A stretch of 64,000 nucleotides of DNA from Sinonovacula constricta. Its lineage: Eukaryota > Mollusca > Bivalvia > Cardiida > Solecurtidae. The position numbers and the translations under genes are program-made. The stretch spans positions 15,776,640-15,840,639 of the forward strand of contig CM017565.1 in assembly GCA_007844125.1 (NCBI GenBank). The letters are read 5' to 3'. Shown piece by piece: positions 38,688 through 51,960 of this stretch (position 1 is its first letter; every line of letters begins with the position of its first letter). The notes beneath the pieces were generated by a model, which did no database searches, was not told the origin of the DNA, and saw only the letters and a list, made by a program, of their open reading frames with translations.

Positions 38688-39803
38688 ACAATACTTGTAT
38701 AATATAAATGGAAAATATTTTATCCGGAGCATTAAGACGGCTTATTTTATTTCGAATAACATATGTGATTTATATACGACACAAATTATTGCTTTACGTC
38801 ATATTGCACACATTAAAGGATATTCAATACGACGTATGATGTACGATTGTGTTTAATGAAGAGAAAAACAACGTACTTCTATTAACGGCTACGCTTAATC
38901 AAGCCTTATAAAAGATATCGTTTTAGATAGCACTGAATTCAATAGACGTTGATGACTTTTACTTACACGATATAAATGTAAGGACTAATGTAGGTATTAT
39001 CCCTCAATATGTTCGTAAATGGATGACAGAAGGTTAATGATAACGAGAAAGATGACGGAGAAGCTGGAAACTGTTGACACCTTTGTCTTCCTACGAAACC
39101 ATTTCACAGTTTTACAGTGCGTATGCAACTTCTCCTAAAAACTGTTTGGCAGTTTTTATTCATAGATCGTTAAAGCACCTCCTCGCCGCCCCCTCCCCCC
39201 AAAAAAACAAACAACAACAACAAAAACGTGATCTTTTTAATGAAGTACTTACCTGCAATCATCGGATAAACCGTTTTCCCGACAGTCTAGAAACCATGAT
39301 GCATTTTTAAACTTAAATTACAAGTAAACAATTAATATTTCACTTAAATGAATATTTCAAAAAGGAAAAAATGGTAAGTTAGTTAAACTTTATGACGATG
39401 TACGTTATGATATTTGATGTTATGTCCTAAAATATAGTTTCCTTATTGACAGTATGAAAATATATTTATTACGGGTATATAAAAATGCAAGGCCAATGTG
39501 CTCTGAATCGATTCAAAAGGTTAGCCAGAAATATTTACAACAAATACAGATGGTTTCCATACGTGCTAAAACTGAAAATACAAGTATTTAAATAATTATT
39601 ATATATATATTATAAGTTTTCATATATATGATAATTTTATAATTTTATAATAAACTCTTCGTATTGTAACTATTACATGTTTCCAACTACACTGTTCGTA
39701 AGCGTGGGGTGTGTGAAGTGGTGTTAGGCCTGTTTGTGTCTTTTCCTTTTTGATTACTGCGATTGAGTACGTGCTTATGTATTAGTGTGCAAGCGTGGGT
39801 GAA
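38688..39803. other. Intergenic, no gene seen
   Basis: AT-rich; a 78-codon frame at 39074 lacks support. Confidence 0.45.
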
Positions 39804-39891
39804 TACGCGCGCGCGCGTGTGTGTGCGTGCGTGCGTGTGTGTGTGTGTGTGCGCGCACGCGCGTGCGTGTGTGTGTTTGTGTCTGTGTATG
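39804..39891 (+). repeat. GC/GT alternating purine-pyrimidine tract
   Basis: GCGCGCGCGTGTGTG runs with CGTGCG interruptions, Z-DNA-prone. Confidence 0.9.
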
Positions 39892-40630
39892 TGGTTTTGA
39901 CTTGATGATCAATGACAGTAACGTTGATTGTAACTATCTTGCAACAATGTACTATGTACACGTGGAGCCAAATAAAAGTCCGTTCTGTTCTATTTATGTT
40001 TTAAAGGACAAACAACACGCGAGGTCAAAGAAAATACTGTGAAACAGTGATGTTAGTGGTTTGTTTTTTCCATTGTTTACCAGATCATTATACTGGACAC
40101 CATATCAGGTGACATAAGCGTTAGTCTAATGTGCTGGATAGCACAATAGTTTACATAGCACTTGGCATAATTATGAAGGTATGGTTGTCCATGCAGGTGA
40201 TCTGTGACAAATGGTGGCCTTTGATAATGAATATTTACTTTTCCATGCATCAATAATAAAACCTGCTCGTACAAAGGGTTTCAATGTGATTTCTAGGCAC
40301 ATGATGTTGGTTTTTTTCAAAAGCAACATGTGCAAGTGCGTCATCTCATGTCCAATCCTTAAGTTTATGCAATTATACAAAAAATGTAAACCGGAAGCAA
40401 ATAAGCGAAAGTGAAATAATTTTTTTATATATTTTCTCTGTCATTAAATCCATAATCACGCCATTAAGAATCCATTTGTCAGCAGCTATTGTCGTTACGT
40501 GCGTTGTAATTAATGACATTAAATCTGCCTTAGCATAACCTGTCATTTCTGTGGATTAACAATAAAAAGATATTTGGCACGCTTAGTTTATCTAAGCTAA
40601 ACATTTAACGGGCAAACTCGATGTCGAAGG

Positions 40631-40686
40631 GATGATGATGATGATGATGATGAAGATGATGATGATGTTGTTGATGATGATGATGA

Positions 40687-40717
<31 letters not shown>

Positions 40718-40740
40718 GATGATGATGATGATGATGATGT
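40631..40740 (+). repeat. GAT microsatellite
   Basis: About 36 GAT/ATG units with single-base variants (GAAGAT, GTTGTT, GACGAT, GGTGAT). Confidence 0.95.
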
Positions 40741-41756
40741 GGAATAAACACTGATTTTACTTATTCACTTTTTTGTCTAGTTTGTTGACAAACCCATGTA
40801 TACATGTATGCGAAACAAAGGGTTGGCTGTGTGAACGACATTTTGCGATGCAGTGTCCTTAATGTATCTTTTTCGTTGCTTTTAAAAAAATACTGCCTTT
40901 ATAATGATTCTTAACGACGTGGTGTCTGGAAATGGGTCAGACAACACTTATCTACACCAACAAACCTTGGGGAATGATATTAAGTAGAACTAAATTGTTG
41001 TTATTGGTAAACGCACGCTAACCCCCAGCAAACCATAAGGTTTAATCAAGAACTAAGAGTTATTTGTTATTTTATGTACATTTTGAATAAATAATTTGGT
41101 TTCTAGTCCATTATTGTACCTGCTTGCAACATTTATATGATATTTTGTTTTCATAAAAAAAGCCCGTTGCTGCGTCTGTGTATGTTTTGTTTCCATTATT
41201 TTCTTGTTTGGTACAGTTTCGTTTAGTTTGTATGTGCCAATATTACTCATATCAACATACATGTATTTATAATGCAAATTTAAAATTTGTTTATTAATTG
41301 AATATAATTTGTTATTGTTGTTGATAGTTAAGTTATTGTTTGACATATTTTTTTCTTGTTATTTGTTAATTTACATTTCTCAAACTTACATATGGAATTT
41401 CAAAAAAATATCATATCGTTTGTCATATTTCACGTTATATATTTTCTTCTTTGTTAGATTTGTTTGGCTCATATTTAAAGTAAGACATCCACAATGTTTT
41501 AATTATCTTCTTGTCCATTTATTTATTATGCATTGTGTCAAGTTTTCTAGTATTCAGAATAATAATGTTTTCTGTCATCTTTCTACTGGGGTATAGACAC
41601 ATAAATATTAACTTGGTAAACAGATATTATCTCTGACATTGATAAACAATGAAAGATGAAAATTATTCTGCACAAGGATTATCTATGGGTTGTTGTAGCC
41701 TTGCAATTATGTTGTTGTTGTGTTGTTTAAGAAAAGCAGAAAAACAAAAATAAAAT
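40741..41756. other. Intergenic, no gene seen
   Basis: AT-rich frames at 41053 and 41309 are low-complexity. Confidence 0.45.
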
Positions 41757-41888
<132 letters not shown>

Positions 41889-41902
41889 ACCAATAAACCA
41901 AT

Positions 41903-42412
41903 AGATAGTTTCCATGTGATGTCATCGACACTGATAAGACAGTTAAAGACAGCCATCTTTGTGGGCAAAACCTAATGCAGGCCGAAATCGGGAAATATGT
42001 TCTGTATTAAACTAAACACTGCGTTTTTATTTTTCAGTCTATTTTACTGAATTCTACATCAAATTTAACAGCTGTTATAAAGTATTTTAAATAACAAAAC
42101 TATATTTTGATAGTTTAAAAGGTTAAAGAAATACAACCAAAAATGATACACTGTTCATTTTGTTTTAAGTATGAGCCAATAGTTTTATTTATTTCTGTGT
42201 ATTAATTCTTTGTACATTTATCAATTGTCAAAATATTGTATTCTAAAAATAGGAATTTCAATGGTGTATAGCTTTTAAATTTCAGACAACAAATAATAAA
42301 ATTACAAGAAAATAAAATTTACCTTTCTATACAAGTAATATGAAAATCCATTGAAGTTACCATCAAAGATGGCTGCCAATATAATGGATTTTCACTTATG
42401 TGGAAACTATCT
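41903..42412. mobile_element. MITE-like element M3, 510 bp
   Basis: AGATAGTTTCCA (41903-41914) is the exact inverted match of TGGAAACTATCT (42401-42412), and GCCATCTTTG (41952-41961) of CAAAGATGGC (42364-42373), giving about 60-bp imperfect inverted ends. No ORF. Target duplication not resolved. Confidence 0.55.
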
Positions 42413-42847
42413 GTTAACAAATAAACAAATAAACAAGTAAATAAATAAAATAAAACGCTTCGAGAATATATGCTTAAAGCCAAAATAACTACTGCAGACG
42501 CATTGCTGATTTATAGCAGTTGTAAAACAAGACTAAAGAAATATTTAGTCGATTGATTAAACAGCTATTAGTATGACACAATCGTTATTCTACACATAAA
42601 TGTTATTAAAAGAATGCTAATTCCATAGTTTGTTACGAAGGCAAGACCTGGGGCGCTTAGTGGAAGGCATTCCACAGTTTATTGCTTTGCTTTCAGTAAG
42701 ATGCTTAATGTTAGTTGTTCCATTTTGTGCGATATTTTATTTACAATGTTTGTATTTCGAAAATCACCAGATGTACGAGGATATATGACATCCATTTAAG
42801 CACCCTAGTCGATACTTTTGCAGTTTTATAAATTCCAATGCAGCACC

Positions 42848-42871
42848 CCTCTCTCTCTCTCTTCCTCTCCC

Positions 42872-42950
<79 letters not shown>
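42848..42950 (+). repeat. CT dinucleotide tract
   Basis: About 100 bp of CT with C-rich interruptions at the left end. The Leu/Ser and Arg/Glu frames over it are artefacts. Confidence 0.95.
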
Positions 42951-42951
<1 letters not shown>

Positions 42952-43581
42952 GATTTTTTGTAATGTTTCGTTTGTTCTTTGTACACCTCCGTGTTTATTC
43001 CTTTGCTGCGCTGGTTTAAATTATTTCAATATACGATTCGATTCTCATAAACCATTGATATATTTCCTTAGGCCTAAATCGGTGGTAGCTCAGATCAGAA
43101 AATCGCGAATAACACCAAGTTCCTCCACGATGTTAAATATTTATTTAAGCGATAACATGGACCATTTATGTATAAATAAATCGCGATCTCTCTCTCTTTT
43201 CATAAGGTATCTCCAAAATTAACACCTAAATCTTAAAAGAAATTGAGTATAACACAAAAACGAAAACTTAATTTTTAAAAAATGATATTGACCTTGACTA
43301 TTCTGACTTGAAATGAAGCCATTTGCCATAACTTGTCAATCTACCAAGTCAACAAAATTGTATCTCTGTTATGACAGGAAATATTCGGTGGATATAAAAA
43401 TACAATTAAGGTACCGTATCTTCTTATTAAATTGAAATGACATTGATTTGGACCTGATTGATATCAAAAGCAATAAATAAAATTGTGTTTGTAAGGATTT
43501 AACCTTAAATATTCATCTCATAATTGATCTCTTACATAATTAATTGTTCTTCATATGATATAGTTCGTGTAATTAGCTTCA

Positions 43582-45850
43582 AATAGACCATTTCAAACAT
43601 CCAGTGCGCATGCGCCGATTTATATCTCGCGCTACGAGACTTGACCCGTTTTCTTTCGATTGTCAAAACTGGGGGCTCTTGCGCAAAGGATTTCATCATT
43701 TGTGTCCGTACTTTCTTAGAAAACAAGTTGGGTTGGGTTCTTTTCGGTTTGCACATATTAGCGCCAATTAACGGCTGTTAACAACATTGTTCACGCACTT
43801 ATAACATGGAGTCGCTATTACATCACTTTGATTTTAATTTCTTCAAGGTTGTAAAAAAATAAATGCGGTATGTTATTTCTTTCTGGCGCGGAGGGCTCTC
43901 TGGCTAACACTGCAACAACAAAGAAAATTCTGGGAAACAATCGACGGTCACTATCATTTGAAGTCGCCGACAAGAAATATTTTTTGTGTCAAATTGACCG
44001 ACCCATTATTTCACAATACTGTGTAACATGATATCGATCGATAATTGTCTTCAAGCTGCCATTTAGAAGATAGAGAGGGTGTGAACGTTGGGTACTGTTG
44101 AGAGATTAAAAATGATAAGTACACGTGAACGCGTGTGCTATGAATAAATATGCAACGTTATTGACGATTTACCTTCGCGGCATAAATATAAGTTCTAAAA
44201 GAGTGAGAGTGGAGGGGGGTGGGGGAACTTTACTATGTATTAATATTTCAGACTGCGCATGTTTTTACTTATATAAATATCCTTACAAACTTCTTTAGTC
44301 CATTGAATGATCATAAGCATTTTTATAAAGTAATTATTTATATTTAAGGTATGGATTAACTACAAAAGAATAGGCGAGCTATTGAAATAATACCTTTGCA
44401 ATAAACACGAGATGAAAATATACCTTAGATTGTGTTCCTTGAAATCCCAACATCCACGTTTCCTCTTCCTTAACGAAAAAATAGTGGGGTTGGGAAAGAG
44501 TGCACCATTGTGGGTACTGCTAAATATAGCGTTAGGTCCTTTTATGAGCCAAAAAAGATATTGTAGACCTTAGTGTTTTGTCCTTTTTGTTGTCCTCGCG
44601 TAAGTCAATGCATATTGGTCTGTAAATGGTGAAGGTCATAAACCACACGACTGCCATATGGTGACAGTTTCAAACACAGCTGCATAGCGGATGCATGTGT
44701 TAATTCTTGCGAAGGGGAAAAGACGCCAAAACACGGTCAGACTTCCTGTCCACTAGACAAACAAGGTGTCATAAAACTGCCAATTAGCTTAATTAGTTGG
44801 GGTGTCCGCTCATGTCATAAAATTAGGGATTCAATTAGAGTAGAACTTTATGATGGTATGAAAGGGACCCACGCCCATAGAGAAACATACCCGGTAATAT
44901 GAATTTACAAAACTTAAATTAATACATTTCTATCTTTAAATGGGTACAAAAATTAAGTACCCGGTAGGGCCCACTTTAGACCACATTTTGGCATAGAACA
45001 TTCAAGCCATGAATGGGAATATAAGACGTAGCCAGGCGTGTAGACCCTCATTCAAATAATTGCAAATCAAGTAAAGTCAAAAGTTGTATGCAGATTTTGA
45101 ATCGCAGTCCACGAATTCCTATTAATCATTTATACGTAATTGCGCATTATGTGACCGATGCATTAAGAAATAGGGATTTTGACACTATTGTCCAAATTTA
45201 CAACATTGTTCATTATAAGATATATAACAACTAAGATTAGAAGCATAAGAAAATTTGCTTGACAAAGATCCATACCCCTGTAACTAAAGTAATGATGATG
45301 CAAATGACGGTGATGCTGCTCCTGCTACTGCTGATAATGATGACAGTGATACCGATGCTGTTTATGATTATTATGTAAATGGTAAAAACGGTTACGGTGA
45401 TGCCCATGACGATTACGATGTAGATCGTGATGGCGGTGATGCTGCTGCTGATGATGATGATTAAAGGTGATTATACAGGTAATATGGGATCATGATGATG
45501 ATCATGTGTGGCCAGATAAATTTAATGGCGGTAATGATTATAATTTCTTTAATATTTAACATGTAAATGGACGTGATATAAGTTCGTTTTTATTACGGTT
45601 GTTTTATTTAACTTTCAATTGATGATTGTATACGTGCACTATTTGGCAACTTATGGTTATTCAGACGTTGAACTTTTGTCAATTTCATGATTTTCAGCAC
45701 TGTATTACGTTCAATTAGATAATACAAAATCCGGAAGTGAAGAGCCCCCAGTTTTGCAAAACAGGTCGAGTCTCGCGAGATTTTCTCACAAAGCGTCTAC
45801 TTGATCAGCGGAATAGGATTGGCTAGACGCTTGGTTTGAAATGGTCTATT
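43582..45850. mobile_element. DNA-transposon-like element M4, 2.27 kb, with about 100-bp inverted ends
   Basis: The outer 17 bp AATAGACCATTTCAAAC (43582-43598) are repeated exactly, inverted, at 45834-45850; the inner 17 bp CAAAACTGGGGGCTCTT (43664-43680) at 45740-45756. Between these the arms are diverged but share the CTCGCG...GAGACT...GACC core. TA lies just inside each tip (43584 and 45847), compatible with a TA target site. No transposase ORF is visible in the interior, which includes a degenerate GAT array. Confidence 0.55.
45289..45505 (+). repeat. Degenerate GAT/GCT array
   Basis: GATGATG words alternate with GCTGCTCCTGCTACTGCTG over about 210 bp, lying inside element M4. Confidence 0.6.
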
Positions 45851-47663
45851 GATATGCACTTCCTTGAACTAACGTAAGAATTACCTTTACTGCGATGTCG
45901 ATAGCAGCTTAACGCTCCGTTAACAGGGCACCTGTGGTGTAATTATGTACATGAATGTACGCCTGCTGTAATGTCGAATTTGTTAACAAATCCACGTTAT
46001 ACAGGGGCATGTTCACCGGTGATGCATACTATTCACACGCTGGCGAATTTCCTTTTATGATTAAAATGCAAACAGCGTTATTCTACTATAGTATGTTCAT
46101 ATCCGTGTTATTAATTTATTCATATGTATGATGTATGTTTTTGTACACCGCCATCTACAGTCTTTGTAGACTTGGCAATAGCATTTGTGGCTTGTGTCAA
46201 TAAACGGTTTGACTTGATTTGTAAATGTCGTACAATGCAGTCAACGTATATACTTGATCTTTGTATGTTCAATTCAAATTCTTGTGATAATGAGTTAAAG
46301 CAATTAAATGATGCAATTTCCTGGATATGTCAGTGACACATTCGTATATCAATTAGACAAGAAACTCTACTTGCATTTTACATATACTGCTAACATCAGA
46401 CTGTCAATTTACTGCGCTATTAAGATGAAACTATTGCTTTTGAATAAAAAGAGTTCGTTCTGTTAAATTAACGTTTCTCGTGCATTTATATTTCAATTAT
46501 TTGAAGTAAAGGTTGGAATTGATGTGCATGTTCAATGAAGACATGCATTTATATGACTAAATGGCTCAAAGAATTTTTTTATGTTAAATTCATAATTTGC
46601 CAAACATAACGGTTTGTACTTACAAGAACCGGGATCGTTTCCATTTTCAGATTTCATTACGCGTAGATCAAATGCGTTTTGTGTATAAATAAAACAGAGC
46701 AGAACTTCTATGCATTACGATAAGTTCGAAATTAAGTCATCATTTGAAAATAGTCAAACCATGTACTTTTAAATAACAGTGGTCTGTATTTAAGAAGACA
46801 GATAACAGATATGTTTATTAACGTAATTATTAAACAGGTAACTGATAATTACTTTCATATTATTATATAAATATGGTTGTTTTGATGTCAAATTTGTATG
46901 ACGTGTACTGATACCACACAATGTCATTAGTATGGATGTTAAAACGTAATTTGTTACGGATTCTTTATTATGACAATATTAAAACCTGGTCATATAATAT
47001 AAGTCGAATTTTAACTTAATTAAGCAATTAAGCAGATATTTGACTAAAGCGTAAATAATGTTGTCTTCAGTTTACAGTCAAAAGCATTCTACTATCTAAT
47101 GTAAGCTAATTTAATTAAGTTTTCATTTATAATCAAAAGCCCACCCACAAATATATTTTCCACAAAACATTTGGTGGATTCTATTATTTACCTATGTTAA
47201 TATTAACATGTTAATTTAAAATTCTTACTACCATGTACCAAGGATCAACTGATCGCTTACTTTTACCATTTAGTTATAAGCGTAAACCTATTCTTGATAA
47301 ATTGATGAATCAATGTTGTAAAAACTATGAAGGTCATTGGTCAGCAGACTGTAAACATCCGTGACCCTCGTTTAGCTATTGCAATTTCTAACAATAGTGT
47401 TTACTACTCATAAACTAGGATTAATTTATTAATTGATATTGTCATTTCCTTACGCTCGTTTAGGACTGTGACCATTAACTTTATTATCTTGAAAAGCCAC
47501 TTATGTCACGGTCGTCTTTTGCATCGCAAATAAATCACCATTTTGTTCTGAAAGTGGAACGGCGTAGGGCTCTTTTGTAGAAATCGTTATGATGTCTGAT
47601 AAAATTCACATCAACTTACAACTTCATATAGAAATGTCACTGACCGAATAGTATCATGAATAG
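45851..47663. other. Intergenic, no gene seen
   Basis: AT-rich; 70-codon frame at 46124 has no recognisable domain. Confidence 0.45.
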
Positions 47664-48034
47664 TGTCATCAATCCACAGCCCCATCTTACTTGAAGTGTT
47701 TGTTTAATCGTGTTCAGGGAAAATACAGACTAAGATCTTCGGATGACAATCAATTTGCTGATCCAAAAACAAGAACCAAAATCGCTGACAGATCAATAGC
47801 TGTAGTTGGGCCAAAATGGTGGAATGCCCTTCCTAAAGATCTAAAATGTATAAGAAAGGAAACAACTTTCAGAAAGGAACTAAAAACTTTTTTGTTTAGA
47901 ATGTTCTACAACTTAATAAATTAACTGTTTTGTGTGTGATAAGACAATTGTAAATAGCTCATGAACTCTGTGAAGCGCAACAGAATATTGTTAATATTTT
48001 TTGCGCAATACAAATGTATTTGTATTTGTATTAA
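47664..48034 (+). mobile_element. 3' end of a non-LTR retrotransposon (CR1/Jockey-type LINE)
   Basis: An open frame from 47664 to TAA 47922-47924 encodes APSYLKCLF, then YRLRSSDD, and RSIAVVGPKWWNALPKDLK, followed by TFRKELKTFLF. This is the conserved C-terminal tail after the reverse-transcriptase domain of CR1/Jockey-like LINEs. The 3' UTR has GTGAAGCGCAACAGAATATT and ends in TGTATTTGTATTTGTATT, a short terminal repeat as in CR1-like elements. There is no ATG, so it is a 5'-truncated dead copy. Confidence 0.8.
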
Positions 48035-48337
48035 TAATGACAAGATAAATAAATGTTGTACCAATGTTTAAAAAGCAATACGATGGCAGTGTGTCTACCA
48101 TTGGTTTGAATCCCGAATTATGACCTACATAAACTATTTTCTAAATATACCCGACTTTAAAATAAAAAAAACATGTAATATTCCATTTCAATTTGTAGTT
48201 GTTTTCGCTAAATATTATTTATGTATACTAAGTATAGACGTCTTATTTCGTTATATATTATTTATTATCATATCATATTTCGTCTTTTTTTGTGCATATC
48301 CCAATGAAAACTTGGCCTGTTCCCTTCAAAGGACCAG

Positions 48338-48576
48338 GGCCAGTATTCACTAACTATTCTTAAGTAAGAATTGCTCAAGTCATGGACTTCAATCCGCAAT
48401 ATCTTTAATATGTATTTCGCTACATTTCTGTATACATGCTTGACACATGAACTTTGCTACTTTTAGCAAAAAATCACAATAAAACTTAATATAAAAGCTT
48501 ATTTTTGCTGGAATGGAAAATGTGACTTATGCGTAAGTCATTACTTAGGCTTAAGAATGGTTGGTGAATGCGGGCC
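48338..48576. mobile_element. MITE, 239 bp, with 27-bp inverted ends
   Basis: Left GGCCAGTATTCACTAACTAT (then TCTTAAG) and right, read inward, GGCCCGCATTCACCAACCAT (then TCTTAAG) agree at about 22 of 27 positions. The interior is AT-rich without an ORF. A related terminus lies at 9227. Confidence 0.7.
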
Positions 48577-50299
48577 TAGACTAATTTAGCGTAAATTCAG
48601 GATATCTTCTCATAAACTAAACAGTTTAAACAGTGAAGCGTAAAACTTTAAATTTAGTTAAATAATTCCATCATTGTGTCCGTATGTGTTTGAAAAGTAA
48701 AGAAGAATGTTAAGTTACGGCTATTAGTTCTTCCAACCGCTGAACTTAATATGGCCAGATATTGATATGATGACGTCATATGGTGCGGGCACGCAATGTT
48801 TTGTTTCATTGTAAAAAATGTTACATAACTGTTTACTTCGGGTGTCTTATTCATGATGAATCTTTAATTTTTAAGAAGTTTGTAAAAAAGAAATCCTAAG
48901 ATATTCCGATATCAATACATACCGTGGGTAACTTGGCCAGCAAATCTTCGTTCTTTCTTATGACAATATTCAGGACGCACTTGGCGCACTTGAGTGACTC
49001 CATGCATAAAATAGCACTGAAATTAACCAATGAAATGATTCGGTCCTTGTTCATATACAACCTTTTGTTTACAATATGTAAACAACAGGCGTCGGAGGTA
49101 AGTTCGTCTATTTTGACACTGACAATCAGTTTTTTTTAACTTCAATTGAAGAGTATGGTCTATGTAACTTTTAATTGGACGACTTTTTGCTATTATTTAA
49201 ATTTTATTAACGAAATCAATGAAAATGACCATTTACCATCCTAATTTCCTACGGCCAGCATAAAACATAGCGGTATGTGTGAATATGTGTTCCGACACAT
49301 ACATCTCCAATCTCAATCGCTCTTTTGAATAAATGCTTATTTCTGACAATGTCCAATTCAATTTCGTTCGTACGAACACAAGTGCGACATGCAAAATAAA
49401 CAAAAATATTTTTTATCACATAACCTAATGACCACTCATATCAGACTCTCTATTTATCTCATAATTTCCCTTGTTTTCCATTCAATACAACCATACTATG
49501 TTTTGTATAGTTTAATACAGTGTTAATTGATGACGTCATCGACGTCATCATAATGCAGTTCGTCTCATACCACTGTTTCACCAAGTATTATTGTTAAAAT
49601 TTCATTGAATCGTATACTGGCTACTGAAATCATTTAAAAAAAGAATCTGACGCGCGTTATCACTTAATACAAACATTTATAAAACTCGCCCAGGAAAGTT
49701 TTAGCAAACCATAGGCTCGCTTACTATTACTTTTCCTGAACTCGTTTAATAAATATTTATATTAAATGACAACTCGTGCTAGATCTTTTATTTAAGGCGT
49801 ATTGTTCGTTTTATCGTTAATTATTTGACTTGTGCATTATAGACATAGATTCCGGTCTGTAGCTGGTGAAGAGATGTTTCAGAAATATCGTTCAAACTTT
49901 TAACAATATTCAAATTCGATAAAAATTGGAAATTGAATATCTGCTGTACATACTGTACATAATGAATTAAATATTTGGTGTTCTAAACAATTTATGTCAG
50001 ATGTATATAATTGATTCAATTAATTTAAGAGAAAATGCCCTTCTATATAGCTGTATTTTTGTAACTACAAAGACAAGAAAATTATTGTTTTCTTACAATT
50101 ACAAGGTACCTATTTCATTCGAAAAATGAACGTAATTCGAAAAATAAATGTAAACACCGGGCAACAGATAAAACATTAGTCTACTGTTATTGAAAGAATT
50201 AAGTATTGGGAAGTTTCATCTACAAAAGAAAAGGAAAAGAGAACATCCCCAGAGAAACTCTATGAACAGTCACAGACAAGGGATGCTAGTAGCTGAGCA
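48577..50299. other. Intergenic, no gene seen
   Basis: AT-rich, no supported frame. GACGTCATCGACGTCATC at 49533-49550 is a small direct repeat. Confidence 0.45.
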
Positions 50300-50545
50300 G
50301 GAAGAGCAATCGGAACACCTCGAAAATTCAAGAATCATCTGATATCTGAATCATTATGATAGCAAAACCCCTCGAAAATACACATCGAAAATATACATGT
50401 CGGATCATATGTCGTCATAGAAAAAAATTGCGTTTTCTTCTTCCGGCTAACGAAACGACATCGATTACTGTAAGTATCATTGCACCAGATTTATCCGAGG
50501 GATGAGTGTCCCGATGACGGAAATACCCGAGGAGTTCCGATTGTA
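50300..50545 (-). repeat. RecQ-like element leader, minus-strand copy
   Basis: On the minus strand it reads CTCCTCGGGTATTTCCGTCA, GGGACACTCATCCCTCGGAT and CTGGTGCAATGATACTTACA, matching 28431-28570, and GTTCCGATTGC near 50310. No helicase-like peptide was found on either side. Confidence 0.5.
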
Positions 50546-50789
50546 GGAAGAGTGGTCGACTTGTGTCTTCTCTGACTTCTCGGCCCCATAACGCATGTTC
50601 TGGAATCCCGGCGACGACGGAAAAAACACAACTTTTAATTGTGCCAGTTGTATATTCAGACACTTGCCTGCGATCTTTCTCAGCCTATAAAAGCTGGTTG
50701 TAACTGTAATAACATTACTTTTGTCGGTGCGATGAATTGAACAACAAAACAAAACAACAGGCATGCTGTGTTCCAAGCCAGTTAATTAC

Positions 50790-50905
50790 TAATTACTGGC
50801 TTTTCTCTTTGTGTGTTGCGTCTCGTCTCTGTGTTTTTGTAAATTTTACATTTACCCTCTTTGCCTTTGTCTATAGGTAGTTCAGAATTAAAAATCTGTG
50901 GTAAT
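50790..50905 (-). repeat. Repeat R copy 6
   Basis: TGCGTCTCGTCTCTGTGTTT and GCCTTTGTCTATAGGTAGTT, the R left arm in reverse. Confidence 0.5.
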
Positions 50906-51627
50906 TATTAAAGTGATTTTCTTTTTTTTCCCCCTTTCCTTTCACGGATAGTGTTGCAGCACTTCTGAAAATCGGAGAATTTCTGTCACGTAGAAATGGA
51001 TGGGTTAAAACAAACCTCTTCTCTGTTGAACGACGTTTCGATTCATGGTCTTGATTGTTTATATGGCGGAGGATCTATTTAACAGATGCGTATGTTTTAA
51101 TTTAAAAAAGTAATTTTAATGTGGGTTAAAATCAAAAGAAAACTCCCCTGTGTTGAATGACGTTTCCATTCATAGTCTTGATTTTATCCATGCCGGAGAA
51201 TTTTTGATTTTTCTGCTCGTTGCCTTTATTCTGTTAAAACTGGAAATAAATAAACATTCCTATGATAGTTTTTTATAAAGAATCTAAGTTATATTTGTCT
51301 GATCTAAGATTTTGTTAAATCCTAAAATATTTCCTGAGATATGAGAAAATATATTAAGTTTCATTCATAAAACCAATGAATCTGAGAAATTCACATTGAT
51401 TTTTCAGAATTTAAGCAAATTTTCATAGTTTTAGTTTAATCAAATCTAAGATACTTTATGAATACAACACTTGTTGTTAATGCATAACATACAGTGTTAT
51501 ACATGAAATGCTAATATTACATCTTACATCAACACATACACTTAACTTTCAAACATTCACATATATTTCCAACTTAAGCGAACTCCTAACAGAAGCTACA
51601 ATTTATTTGTTGAGACAATGTTTGCCT

Positions 51628-51862
51628 TCATTGTATCTGTTTTAACTCCCGATACAGGTGCTTACTGTTAGTTGTTTCACTTTGACGGGATATTTTTAAT
51701 TACATTGTTTGCTTGATAGAAAAACCTCCAGGAAGTATAAGGTTGGAGCGCTCTACAAACCAGGTTTAAGCACCTCAGTTACCACTCAAACAGAGTAAAT
51801 GTAAATGTGACAAAAACACAGAGACGAGACATAACACACAAAAAGAAACACAGAGACGAGAC

Positions 51863-51902
<40 letters not shown>

Positions 51903-51960
51903 ACACACACACACACAAACACAAACAGTTACCGCCTTGGAACGGTCAGGCGGCAAAAGG
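51628..51960. repeat. Repeat R copy 7, rearranged with CA expansion
   Basis: The right arm of R lies at 51628-51780 in reverse orientation, followed at 51798-51960 by the left arm in forward orientation. ACACAGAGACGAGACATAAC is present twice (51816 and 51848) and the second copy leads into a (CA)n tract (51866-51925). Confidence 0.6.

Noticed and set aside
40631..40740. CRISPR-like regular spacing
   Set aside because: A GAT microsatellite; no repeat-spacer structure, and the genome is eukaryotic.
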